Shown in pieces: positions 6,663-14,316 of a stretch of 28,779 bases of DNA; position 1 is the first letter of the stretch; each line of letters opens with the position of its first letter. The notes beneath the pieces were generated by a model, which worked only from the letters and a program-made list of their open reading frames with translations, did not search any database and had not been told where the DNA came from. Source of the stretch: CABMGO01 sp964574775 (GTDB lineage: Archaea > Nanobdellota > Nanobdellia > Pacearchaeales > GW2011-AR1). Both the position numbers and the translations under genes were made by a program. Location of the stretch: contig CAZNOS010000005.1 in assembly GCA_964574775.1 (NCBI GenBank), positions 1 through 28,779 of the forward strand, given 5' to 3'.

Positions 6663-7625
6663 CTAAAAAGTTTTATTGATTCTTATAAGATTCTCCACCT
6701 CCAGACTCTTCGGCACTCTCCCCTCTTTAAGAAAAAATTGATATTTTATATTATTCTTCAAATTCGAGAATCCAATTATCTCACAAAATTTAATGGCGTT
6801 TTTACTATATAACATAATTCCCTTGCTAAATATACCCGGTTTTATTTGGAGACTAGTTAAAGCATTAGCAACATCTTCCTTCATGGTTTTGGATGTAATA
6901 GATAGATGAATCATTATCTTTGAGTGTGGATGAGCAGACAAGCTACCATCTGTGTCCATAATTCCCCTTAGGCATTTAATAAGACTTTTTTTATTTTCAA
7001 TTATAAATTTTGGTATGTATAAATTCTTCTTTACACCTATCGGAAAACCTAGTCCAGATAGATATTCCACGGCATTCTTACTATACAGAACGCACCTCAT
7101 TGCACGAGTTTTCCTAGCAAAGTAAAACCTTGGATATATACCAAATAAACTAAAAATTAATCTATTAAGATATTCTTTAAAATAATTATCCTCCAGTATT
7201 TTATCAGCTGTTATGGACAAGCCCTTCATATCTGAGAACAAACAGCCATCTCCCAACATTATCCCGTAAAATTCTGCAAAATCTTCACTACACTTATCTG
7301 GAATAATAATTTTCTTAGCCTTGTCTCTCCCGTTTGCCATCTTTTGTCCCCAAAACGGTTCTATAAATTTTATTTTTTTCATTAATTCTGGTTTATTGAT
7401 TTTATCATCCATATCTACAATTTTTTCAAATAAATTATATGGAATCGTACTATCTTTCGTTAGCCAGTCATGACTCAATGTTTGCTCGGAAATACCAATA
7501 ATTTTAGAAAATCCTTTCCATGATAATTGTTTTTTTATTTTAATTTGTAAAAGAATTTTTCTTAATAGATTTTTGTCCATAATAACTCTCCTATCTATAA
7601 TTCTTCCATCTGGAGTTCTTCTCAT
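6663..7625 (-). CDS. Free-standing LAGLIDADG homing endonuclease
   Basis: A 320-residue protein with two LAGLIDADG motifs, FYGIMLGDG (residues 119-127) and LRGIMDTDG (219-227). Each ends in the acidic residue that binds metal at the cleavage site, so it is a monomeric two-motif enzyme. Residues 15-100 hold a helix-turn-helix-like segment (LSWKGFSKIIGISEQTLSHDW), probably an accessory DNA-recognition domain. It is not inside a host gene or visible intron. The ATG at 7625 is supported by a TATA box 26 bp away, although Met16 is another possible start. It lies immediately upstream of the DGR target on the same strand and may have travelled with it. Confidence 0.9.
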   Translation of the reverse strand: MRRTPDGRIIDRRVIMDKNLLRKILLQIKIKKQLSWKGFSKIIGISEQTLSHDWLTKDSTIPYNLFEKIVDMDDKINKPELMKKIKFIEPFWGQKMANGRDKAKKIIIPDKCSEDFAEFYGIMLGDGCLFSDMKGLSITADKILEDNYFKEYLNRLIFSLFGIYPRFYFARKTRAMRCVLYSKNAVEYLSGLGFPIGVKKNLYIPKFIIENKKSLIKCLRGIMDTDGSLSAHPHSKIMIHLSITSKTMKEDVANALTSLQIKPGIFSKGIMLYSKNAIKFCEIIGFSNLKNNIKYQFFLKEGRVPKSLEVENLIRINKTF

Positions 7626-7647
7626 ATAATTACGAAGAGTATATTAT

Positions 7648-7655
7648 TTATAAAC
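7648..7655 (-). promoter_or_regulatory. TATA box for the homing endonuclease gene
   Basis: TTTATAAA is centred 26 bp before the ATG at 7625. This decides for the longer N-terminus. Confidence 0.6.
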
Positions 7656-7725
7656 CTACTTATTTACCATTAGCCTATGAGTCCAATATATTTCTAGAAT
7701 TTTCAAGACTTTTAAAGGTTACGAA

Positions 7726-8331
7726 TTAATCTAATTGAAAAACAAGTTTCGATTCAGGATATGGATACTGGAATCCCTTTACTTTCAATGGTCTATGTAA
7801 CGCTCGAATATGATTGAACGCAGATTCTATAGTTGCTGGTTTGCCGTTGTGAGTTGATCCAAAATTTCTATAATGTTTTGAAAATGTATCATTTAAAATC
7901 TCGGGTGACAATGTCACATTATAAACTTCCACTGGATTTGTAATAACATCTCCATTAATTACTCTTCTCCAAACTTCCATTTCTAATTCTGAAGATTCAT
8001 GAAGAAGTTTTAGTAGCTTATTATCGCCCTTTAAAACCCAACCGAGAGGCAATCCATTCTTTGATTTTCCAGTCGAGTCAACCCAGCAATATGGGCCTTC
8101 ATATCCAACTTTCGTTTTACTTGGTTCAAATCTTAAAACTCCATCGCATTCATCCTGAACCAATCTAAAGAAACCACCAGCTATTCTAGCTAAGTCATTT
8201 ACATTACCACGTTCAGTAAATCTTTTTAGTTCCAATCTCTGACGTTCTTCTCCGGCCATTCTCTGATAGTGTGGACTTGTTGCTAAAAAATCACCAAGGT
8301 CTTTTATTACAGAAATTGTATCGTTGCTCAT
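7726..8331 (-). CDS. Uncharacterised protein
   Basis: A 201-residue soluble protein I do not recognise. It is mixed alpha/beta with a helical N-terminus, a central YCWVDSTGKSKNGLPLGWVL strand segment and a His/Arg-containing C-terminal part (HYRNFGSTHNGKP). An upstream ATG at 8346 would add five residues. The ATG at 8331 is preferred because the AT-rich box at 8354-8362 is 27 bp from it but only about 13 bp from 8346. It is a single-gene unit between the homing endonuclease and adk. Codon use resembles its neighbours. Confidence 0.7.
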   Translation of the reverse strand: MSNDTISVIKDLGDFLATSPHYQRMAGEERQRLELKRFTERGNVNDLARIAGGFFRLVQDECDGVLRFEPSKTKVGYEGPYCWVDSTGKSKNGLPLGWVLKGDNKLLKLLHESSELEMEVWRRVINGDVITNPVEVYNVTLSPEILNDTFSKHYRNFGSTHNGKPATIESAFNHIRALHRPLKVKGFQYPYPESKLVFQLD

Positions 8332-8353
8332 ATTAAAAAGACTCATCAGAACC

Positions 8354-8362
8354 TTTTAAATA
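8354..8362 (-). promoter_or_regulatory. TATA-like box for the 7726-8331 gene
   Basis: TATTTAAAA on the minus strand is centred 27 bp from the ATG at 8331. Confidence 0.45.
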
Positions 8363-8400
8363 TTTAGATAGTTAAAAATATATTACGAAAAACTTCACAA

Positions 8401-9033
8401 TCACTTAAACATTCTCATCCACTTAATTGCTTTTTCTATATCTTGATTGACTTTTTCTATTGGTTGCTCTCCGTTGATTTTTGTCGTATTATAAAATTTC
8501 ATTACTGGACCAATTTCGTCATGATACGTTTTTAGTCTTTGATTTATTGCATCGTCGGATGAATCATCTGCTCTTTGAGAAAGTGGACCACCGCACACAT
8601 CGCATACACCTTCCTGTTTCGGTTTTGGCGCTGTAAAATAATTATATCCAGCTCCGCATTTTTTACAACTCCATCTTCCTCTAATTCTTTTTAATGCCTC
8701 TGCATCTGAAATTTCTATATTGAAAGCATTATCAATTTTTATTTTAGCAGCGTCTAAATCTTTAGCTTGCTGAATATTTCTTGGATAGCCATCTAAAATA
8801 AATCCATTTTGACAATCTTCTTGCAAAAGTCTTTCTATTAAAATTTTTAAAATTAAACTATCTGGAACCAAATTTCCTTTTAAAATATAATAATCAACTT
8901 CTTCTCTTAATGTACCAGTTGTTGCTCTCAATAAATCTCCTGTAGAAATGTGTGGCATCTTAAGATTTTTAGAAACAATTTTAGCTTGCGTTCCTTTGCC
9001 GCTTCCCTGAACACCGATAAATAAATAATTCAT
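8401..9033 (-). CDS. adk: Adenylate kinase with zinc-type lid
   Basis: A 210-residue kinase that interconverts ATP + AMP and 2 ADP. The P-loop is GVQGSGKGTQ (7-16), the AMP site includes STGDLLR and DGYPRN, and the lid carries four cysteines (C123, C126, C144, C147), the zinc-binding lid of the bacterial-type enzyme. The length is typical. The start is preceded by AGGTGA, one of the few good ribosome-binding sites here, which suggests translation from a leadered or polycistronic mRNA. It begins 38 nt after ppdK, and a TTATAAAA sequence at the ppdK end might add its own promoter. Pairing with PPDK is sensible because that enzyme exchanges AMP and ATP. Confidence 0.96.
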   Translation of the reverse strand: MNYLFIGVQGSGKGTQAKIVSKNLKMPHISTGDLLRATTGTLREEVDYYILKGNLVPDSLILKILIERLLQEDCQNGFILDGYPRNIQQAKDLDAAKIKIDNAFNIEISDAEALKRIRGRWSCKKCGAGYNYFTAPKPKQEGVCDVCGGPLSQRADDSSDDAINQRLKTYHDEIGPVMKFYNTTKINGEQPIEKVNQDIEKAIKWMRMFK

Positions 9034-9071
9034 TTTTCACCTGAGTTAAACATAATAATCCTCTTTTATAA

Positions 9072-12000
9072 TTATTTCTTTTTTTCTTCTTGCCTTACTG
9101 GAGTTTGTTGTTTTTTCTGAACTTGTGCGTTAATTTTTTGTTCTATATTTTTTGGTAAATTTTGAATCACTGAAACTCTCGCAACTTGATTATTTTGGAC
9201 AGGTTTTTTCTGAACTTGTATAACCATAGTTTTCCTCTGTTGATTATTCTGTTGAGCAACTTGTTTCATTTGCCCCATTTCTTGTCGAACAATATTTCTT
9301 ATTTCATCTCTAATTGAAACACCCTTCATTGCTGGTTTATTTTGTGAAACAGGCTTATTTTGACTCTGAACAATAACTTGCTTATTTTGAGTATTTGGTT
9401 TTATAGGTTGAGCCATTCTTCCTTTAATCGCTCTCGCATCAGTGGTCGATTGTTTTTGATTTGCGATAACATTAGTCATTCGACCCCTAATGCTCGCTTG
9501 TGCAGCAGCTAGCATTGCAATAGGAACTCTATAGGGTGAACACGAAACATTACTTAGTCCGATTCTATGACAGAATTCAACAGATGCCGGATCTCCGCCG
9601 TGCTCTCCGCAAATTCCCATATCAATATCTTTTCTTGTGCTTCTAGCTTTTGTTAAAGCAAGTTTCATAACTTTTCCAACTCCCTCTTGGTCGATTGTTT
9701 GGAAAGGATCTTTCTCGAAAATATTTCTATCTAAATAGGATGGAATAAACTTTCCAGAATCATCTCTTGAAAAGCCTAAAGTTGTTTGTGTTAAATCATT
9801 TGTTCCGAAAGACATAAATTCAGCTTCGGTCGCAAGCTCATCAGCGATAAACGCAGCTCTTGGGAATTCAATCATTGTTCCGATTTTATAATGTACTTTT
9901 CCTTCAATCCCAGTTTCCTTAGCAACTTTTTGCACAAGTCCTTTAATAAATTTGAATTCAACTAGAGAGATAATATTTGGAATCTCAATCTCTGGCATTG
10001 CATCAATTCCTGCTTTCTTGCAATTCAAAGCAGCTTCGAAAACTGCACGAGCTTGCATCTCTGAAATTTCCGGATAAACAACGCCAAGTCTGCATCCCCT
10101 AAATCCAAGCATGGGGTTGAATTCGTGTAATTCAGAAATTTTTGCCTTGATTTTTTCAGCTGGAACATTAATCGCCTTAGACAATTCTGCAATTTCCTTA
10201 TCTTCCTTCGGTAAGAATTCGTGTAAAGGTGGATCTAGGAATCTGATAATTACTGGTTTCCCACTCATAACTTTGAATAATCCCTCAAAGTCTGCTCTTT
10301 GATACGGCAATAATTTTGCCAAAGCTTTTTTTCTTCCAGCTTCATCGTCTGCTAAAATCATTTCTCTCATTGGAGTAATTCTATCGCCTTCGAAAAACAT
10401 GTGTTCGGTTCTAGTCAAGCCGATACCTTCAGCGCCGAAGTCGTATGCAACTTTAGCATCGTATGGAGTGTCTGCATTTGCTCTTATGCCGAGTCTTTTA
10501 TGTTTCTTTGCCCAAGCCATTAATACTGCAAATTCTCCAGCTAAAATCGGATCTATTACGTTTAGAGCGCCCGCGTAAAATTCTCCAGTTGTTCCGTCTA
10601 GTGTAATAAAATCTCCTTCCCTTAAAGCTACTCCGCCGATTTTCAAAGTCTTTGCTTTTTCGTCGATAACCAGTTCAGAACATCCAGCAACACAGCATTT
10701 ACCCATTCCTCTCGCAACAACCGCAGCATGCGAAGTCATTCCACCTCGAGCTGTTAAAATTCCTTGAGAAACGTGCATTCCTTTGATATCTTCTGGGGAA
10801 GTTTCTATTCTAACTAAAACTACTTTTTCGTTCTTCTCAGTTGTCCAAATTTCAGCAGTTTCTGCGTTGAAAACAATTTTACCAACAGCTGCGCCTGGCG
10901 AAGCCGGAAGTCCCCTTCCTAAAGATTTTATTTTTTGTAATGCGACCGGGTCTAATCTTTTATGCAACAACTGATTCAATTGCTGTGGGTCAACTTTCAT
11001 TAAAGCTTGTTCTTCTGTTAATACTTTTTCATTAACTAAATCAACCGCAATTTTTACTGCAGCATGTCCAGTTCTTTTTCCGTTTCTAGTTTGAAGCATG
11101 TATAATTTTCCTTCTTGAACGGTGAACTCGATATCTTGCATATCTTTATAGTGATTTTCTAATTTTTTTCTAATCTCTAAAAGTTGTTTGTAAACTACCG
11201 GCATATCTTTATCAAGTCTTGATATTGGCTCTGGCGTTCTGATTCCAGCAACCACGTCTTCGCCTTGTGCATTGATTAAATATTCTCCATAGAAAACATT
11301 TTCTCCGTTAGACGGATTTCTTGTGAAACAAACTCCAGTTCCAGAAGTCAATCCCATGTTTCCAAAAACCATCGCTTGAACATTAACAGCAGTTCCTAAA
11401 AGTCCTTTAATATCGTTTAGTTTTCTATATGTTTCAGCTCTTGGATTATTCCATGAACCAAAAACTGCATTAATAGACATTCTAAGTTGTTCACGTGGAT
11501 TGTCTGGGAACGATTTCCCCTTAGTGTCTTGAATAATCTTTTTGTATGTTACAACAAGTCCTTTCAAATCTTCAACTGTTAATTCTGTGTCGAACTTTAT
11601 ACCCTTTGTTTTTTTAACATTCTCTAAAGCGTGTTCGAATAAATCCCAGTCGGCTTCCAAAACCACATCTGCAAACATCTGAATAAATCTTCTGTAGGAA
11701 TCGTAAGCAAATCTTGGGTTGTTTGTTTTTTTTGCAACTGCTTCAACCGTTTTATCGTTTAAACCGAGGTTTAAAATTGTATCCATCATTCCTGGCATAG
11801 AAGCAGCAGCGCCAGAACGAACTGAAACCAAAAGTGGCGAAACATCGTCATTAAATTTCATTCCGACTTGTTCTTCTAAAACTTTTATCGCAGCGTCAAT
11901 TTGAGAATCTAATTCTTGTGGATACTGCTTTCCGTGTTTATAAAAATAATCGCAAACCTCTGTAGTAATTGTAAAACCAGAAGGAACCGGAAGTCCGATA

Positions 12001-12092
12001 TTTGTCATCTCTGCTAAATTCGCACCCTTCCCACCAAGAAGTTGTTTCATCTCTGCTTTTCCTTCTTTGAATAAATATACGTATTTGCTCAT
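9072..12092 (-). CDS. ppdK: Pyruvate phosphate dikinase with Gln/Asn-rich C-terminal extension
   Basis: A 1006-residue enzyme for pyruvate + ATP + Pi = PEP + AMP + PPi. The nucleotide-binding N-terminus starts KQLLGGKGANLAEM. The phosphohistidine motif GGMTSHAAVVARGMG is near residue 455, and the C-terminal PEP/pyruvate domain ends with the catalytic GICGEHGGD. The family core ends at LAAAQASI, residue 868, matching the usual length of about 870-880. A further 138 residues are rich in Gln, Asn, Lys and Val, are strongly basic, and have no recognised domain. There is no frameshift at the junction. The leaderless ATG has a TATA box 26 bp upstream. Confidence 0.97.
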   Translation of the reverse strand: MSKYVYLFKEGKAEMKQLLGGKGANLAEMTNIGLPVPSGFTITTEVCDYFYKHGKQYPQELDSQIDAAIKVLEEQVGMKFNDDVSPLLVSVRSGAAASMPGMMDTILNLGLNDKTVEAVAKKTNNPRFAYDSYRRFIQMFADVVLEADWDLFEHALENVKKTKGIKFDTELTVEDLKGLVVTYKKIIQDTKGKSFPDNPREQLRMSINAVFGSWNNPRAETYRKLNDIKGLLGTAVNVQAMVFGNMGLTSGTGVCFTRNPSNGENVFYGEYLINAQGEDVVAGIRTPEPISRLDKDMPVVYKQLLEIRKKLENHYKDMQDIEFTVQEGKLYMLQTRNGKRTGHAAVKIAVDLVNEKVLTEEQALMKVDPQQLNQLLHKRLDPVALQKIKSLGRGLPASPGAAVGKIVFNAETAEIWTTEKNEKVVLVRIETSPEDIKGMHVSQGILTARGGMTSHAAVVARGMGKCCVAGCSELVIDEKAKTLKIGGVALREGDFITLDGTTGEFYAGALNVIDPILAGEFAVLMAWAKKHKRLGIRANADTPYDAKVAYDFGAEGIGLTRTEHMFFEGDRITPMREMILADDEAGRKKALAKLLPYQRADFEGLFKVMSGKPVIIRFLDPPLHEFLPKEDKEIAELSKAINVPAEKIKAKISELHEFNPMLGFRGCRLGVVYPEISEMQARAVFEAALNCKKAGIDAMPEIEIPNIISLVEFKFIKGLVQKVAKETGIEGKVHYKIGTMIEFPRAAFIADELATEAEFMSFGTNDLTQTTLGFSRDDSGKFIPSYLDRNIFEKDPFQTIDQEGVGKVMKLALTKARSTRKDIDMGICGEHGGDPASVEFCHRIGLSNVSCSPYRVPIAMLAAAQASIRGRMTNVIANQKQSTTDARAIKGRMAQPIKPNTQNKQVIVQSQNKPVSQNKPAMKGVSIRDEIRNIVRQEMGQMKQVAQQNNQQRKTMVIQVQKKPVQNNQVARVSVIQNLPKNIEQKINAQVQKKQQTPVRQEEKKK

Positions 12093-12114
12093 GATTCTTT
12101 TTCTCTGAATTTTA

Positions 12115-12122
12115 TTTATAAA
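12115..12122 (-). promoter_or_regulatory. TATA box for ppdK(-adk)
   Basis: TTTATAAA is centred 26 bp from the ppdK ATG at 12092. It shares a 119-bp divergent intergenic region with the 12212 gene. Confidence 0.65.
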
Positions 12123-12182
12123 TCTTGTGGTGATAAAATAGATAATTATATTTTGAAAACTATATGATTTAGTGTATAAAAG

Positions 12183-12190
12183 CTTAAATA
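12183..12190 (+). promoter_or_regulatory. TATA-like box for the 12212 gene
   Basis: CTTAAATA is centred 25-26 bp before the ATG at 12212. Confidence 0.5.
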
Positions 12191-12211
12191 CTAAAACGCA
12201 TCAATCAAATA

Positions 12212-12562
12212 ATGAAATGTTATTACGCACATTGTTTAGCAATTTATAATACACCACAAGAAGAAAGAGATGTTGCAACGCTAAAAGCTTTGGGTCTTGA
12301 AGTTGTAAATCCTAATTCTCAAGAATGTTCTGATGGATATAAAAGAGAAGGAATGGAATATTTCAAGAGGTTTCCGGTAGAATGTGAAGCTCTTGCTCTT
12401 CGTGCATTACCCGACGGTAGAATACCCGCTGGAATCGCAAAAGAAGTAGCAATGTTTAAAGAAGCTGGTCGACCGATTATTGAGTTACCATCTGGACTTG
12501 TTAGTCGAGCAATGTCTGTTGAGGCTACAAGAGAATATTTAGCTGAAGTCGGACAGAGATAA
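12212..12562 (+). CDS. Nucleoside 2-deoxyribosyltransferase-like protein
   Basis: A 116-residue single-domain protein with a Rossmann-like pattern: strand CYYAHCLAIYNT, helix, strand LGLEVVNPN, then VECEALALRALPDGRIPAGIAKEVAMFKEAGRPIIELP. The ...IPAGIAKEV...GRPIIEL block, with an acidic residue between an alanine/glycine turn and a helix, is characteristic of the nucleoside 2-deoxyribosyltransferase/DUF4406-like superfamily, whose members cleave or transfer N-glycosidic bonds. The substrate cannot be given. It is a single gene with a leaderless promoter, divergent from ppdK. Confidence 0.65.
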   Translation: MKCYYAHCLAIYNTPQEERDVATLKALGLEVVNPNSQECSDGYKREGMEYFKRFPVECEALALRALPDGRIPAGIAKEVAMFKEAGRPIIELPSGLVSRAMSVEATREYLAEVGQR

Positions 12563-12604
12563 AATTTGATTTATAGAAAACTTTTTAAAGGTCCTTTTTA
12601 ACAG

Positions 12605-12655
12605 ATTGTTATGGCAATTAAAACATGGGGGTATCCCCACTGTTCGCAATTCTAA
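12605..12655 (+). ncRNA. Possible small RNA or 14-codon leaderless ORF
   Basis: Between the 12212 gene and tRNA-His, a CTTTTTAAAG box at 12581-12590 is followed 25 bp later by an ATG at 12611 that opens MAIKTWGYPHCSQF and a stop at 12655. The same stretch forms a 5-bp GC-rich hairpin (TGGGG/CCCCA, 12626-12639), and its ends can pair weakly. Either a tiny peptide or a short structured RNA would fit, and both may be chance. Confidence 0.25.
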
Positions 12656-12666
12656 GAAAACAACTA

Positions 12667-12673
12667 TTTATAA
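12667..12673 (+). promoter_or_regulatory. TATA box for the tRNA-His-hisS-hisI-hisG unit
   Basis: TTTATAA is centred 29 bp before the first tRNA base. No other TATA-like box lies between the tRNA and hisS. Confidence 0.55.
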
Positions 12674-12698
12674 TACTATTAAATTAAATAAACTCTAT

Positions 12699-12770
12699 GG
12701 CGGATGTAGTTCAATGGTAGAATACGCGACTGTGGCTCGTGAGAAGTGGGTTCGATTCTCACCTTCCGCC
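12699..12770 (+). tRNA. tRNA-His (anticodon GUG)
   Basis: A full cloverleaf with the histidine-specific extra G at position -1 opposite discriminator C73. Acceptor GCGGATG/CTTCCGC has one U-U mismatch. D-stem GTTC/GAAT, anticodon stem CGCGA/TCGTG with loop CTGTGGC, and T-stem GTGGG/CTCAC complete it. CCA is not encoded. Here G-1 is encoded in the gene, so a Thg1-type addition would not be required. The tRNA lies 11 nt upstream of hisS. Confidence 0.95.
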
Positions 12771-12781
12771 CTGACACTAAC

Positions 12782-13939
12782 ATGAACATAGAAACAGTAA
12801 AGGGTTTTAAGGATTTTTTGGGTGAAGAGGCAGAGAAGAGAGAAGAGATTAGAAAAATTCTTGTTAAAAATTTTAGAAAGTATGGTTTTGAACCAGCAGA
12901 AACTCCAGTAATTGAATACAGAGAGTTTGTGAAAGGAAATAATAGCGACGACGAGGCGGTTTCGGATATATTTAAATTGACGGATAAAGGCGATCGAGAA
13001 CTGGCTTTGAGATATGAATTTACATTTCAATTAAAAAGATTAATGACTGGAAAAAAACTTCCATTTAAAAGATATTCAATCGGTCCAGTTTTTAGAGACG
13101 AACCTGTTTCTGGTAATAGACTTAGGCAATTTACTCAGTGTGATATTGATATTGTAGGAGCCACAATAAAAGATGAAGCTGAAGTATTATCTATCGTGAA
13201 AAGAGTACTTGGAGAACTTGGAATTAAATTTATAATTTATATAAACAATCGTAAGCTGCTAAATGAAATACTGTTTAAGGAAAATATCGAGAAAATGGAT
13301 TGGGAAAAGGTAATAAAAGAAGTTGATAAAATGGATAAGTTGCCAGAAGATGAGGTCTACAACAATCTAAGGGCCTATGGTGCGCAAAATGTTCTTGAGA
13401 TATTTAAACAAGCAGAAAGTTTTTTTGAGAAATATGAAGCTTATGCAGAGATTGCAGAATTAAAAAAATATTGCAAACTTTACGGTGTAGAAATAAAGTT
13501 TTTACCTTCGCTAGCTAGAGGTCTTTCATATTATAATGGAAATGTATTTGAGGTTAAATCCGACATTAAAGAGACGATTACAGCTGGAGGAAGTTTTATG
13601 TTTAATGATGTTCAATCAACTGGATTGTCTTTTGGATTAGAACGATTGACTATTTTAGCAAAATCATTCGAGATGAATAAAAAAGTTATGGTCTTATCTA
13701 TTAATCAAGACAAAGAGGCTATTAAGATTATAGAAGAATTGAGAGACGCTGATTTGGATTGTTTATTTTATAATGGAAAAATATCTAAGGGTTTAGATTA
13801 TGCAAATTCAAAAAAAATAGATTATGTAGTTTTTGTCGGCGAGGAAGAAGTTAAACAAAATATAGTTAAGTTTAAAAATATGGCAACCGGCGAGGAATTG
13901 CTAGTTAAATTAAATGAAATAATTAAAAAAATAAAATGA
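12782..13939 (+). CDS. hisS: Histidyl-tRNA synthetase
   Basis: A 385-residue class II synthetase. The N-terminal VKGFKDFLGEEA and motif 2 region GPVFRDEPVSGNRLRQFTQCDIDIVG are clear. The histidine-specific loop reads RGLSYYNGNVFE (usually RGLDYYTG), and the TITAGGSFMF block replaces the usual GGRYD. A C-terminal anticodon-binding domain (KVMVLSINQDKEAI...DYVVFVGEEE) is present, which argues against the regulatory paralogue HisZ. HisG in this operon is also the long form that does not need HisZ. The ATG lies 11 nt after tRNA-His with no room for its own promoter. The stop overlaps hisI by ATGA. HisZ remains a minor alternative given the two altered loops. Confidence 0.85.
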   Translation: MNIETVKGFKDFLGEEAEKREEIRKILVKNFRKYGFEPAETPVIEYREFVKGNNSDDEAVSDIFKLTDKGDRELALRYEFTFQLKRLMTGKKLPFKRYSIGPVFRDEPVSGNRLRQFTQCDIDIVGATIKDEAEVLSIVKRVLGELGIKFIIYINNRKLLNEILFKENIEKMDWEKVIKEVDKMDKLPEDEVYNNLRAYGAQNVLEIFKQAESFFEKYEAYAEIAELKKYCKLYGVEIKFLPSLARGLSYYNGNVFEVKSDIKETITAGGSFMFNDVQSTGLSFGLERLTILAKSFEMNKKVMVLSINQDKEAIKIIEELRDADLDCLFYNGKISKGLDYANSKKIDYVVFVGEEEVKQNIVKFKNMATGEELLVKLNEIIKKIK

Positions 13940-14316
13940 TAAAAATTGATTTTAAAAAAGGAAATGGATTGATTCCGGTAATCGCACAAGATTATAAAAC
14001 TGGGGAAGTTCTTATGCTTGCATATATGAATGAGGAAGCGTGGGAAAAAACTTTAGAGACAAAAAAGGCACACTATTATAGTAGAAGCAGAAATAAACAA
14101 TGGATGAAGGGAGAAGAATCTGGAAATATTCAAGAAGTTAAGGAAATTTTTGTTGATTGCGACGAAGATACAATTTTACTAAAGATAAATCAAGTTGGCG
14201 GAGCAGCCTGTCATGAGGGATATGAGTCATGTTTCTTTAGAGATGAATTTGGAAATATTAAAGGTAAAAAAGTTTTTAATCCGGAGGACAAATATGGAAA
14301 GACTGCAAAGAAATAA
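13936..14316 (+). CDS. hisI: Phosphoribosyl-AMP cyclohydrolase
   Basis: A 126-residue enzyme for the third step of histidine synthesis, opening the purine ring of PR-AMP. It has the catalytic and metal signatures QWMKGEESGN, VDCDED (D74, C75, D76, D78) and ACHEGYESCF (C92, H93, C99). The fused pyrophosphatase domain HisE is absent, so HisE must be elsewhere. The ATGA overlap with hisS and a 23-nt overlap with hisG show a tightly coupled operon. Confidence 0.96.
   Translation: MIKIDFKKGNGLIPVIAQDYKTGEVLMLAYMNEEAWEKTLETKKAHYYSRSRNKQWMKGEESGNIQEVKEIFVDCDEDTILLKINQVGGAACHEGYESCFFRDEFGNIKGKKVFNPEDKYGKTAKK

Noticed and set aside
6661..6674. AACTAAAAAGTTTT, 13 of 14 matches to the shared promoter element
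   Set aside because: It overlaps the homing endonuclease stop codon, has no plus-strand gene downstream, lies 75 bp from the DGR target start on the wrong strand and has no second copy, so it is probably chance.
12695..13030. A 111-codon minus-strand frame opposite tRNA-His and hisS
   Set aside because: It is antisense to a tRNA and a conserved synthetase, has low-complexity composition and no promoter.
12782..13939. HisZ, the ATP-phosphoribosyltransferase regulatory paralogue
   Set aside because: A C-terminal anticodon-binding domain is present, tRNA-His is adjacent, and HisG is the long form that does not need HisZ. Two altered loops leave some doubt.
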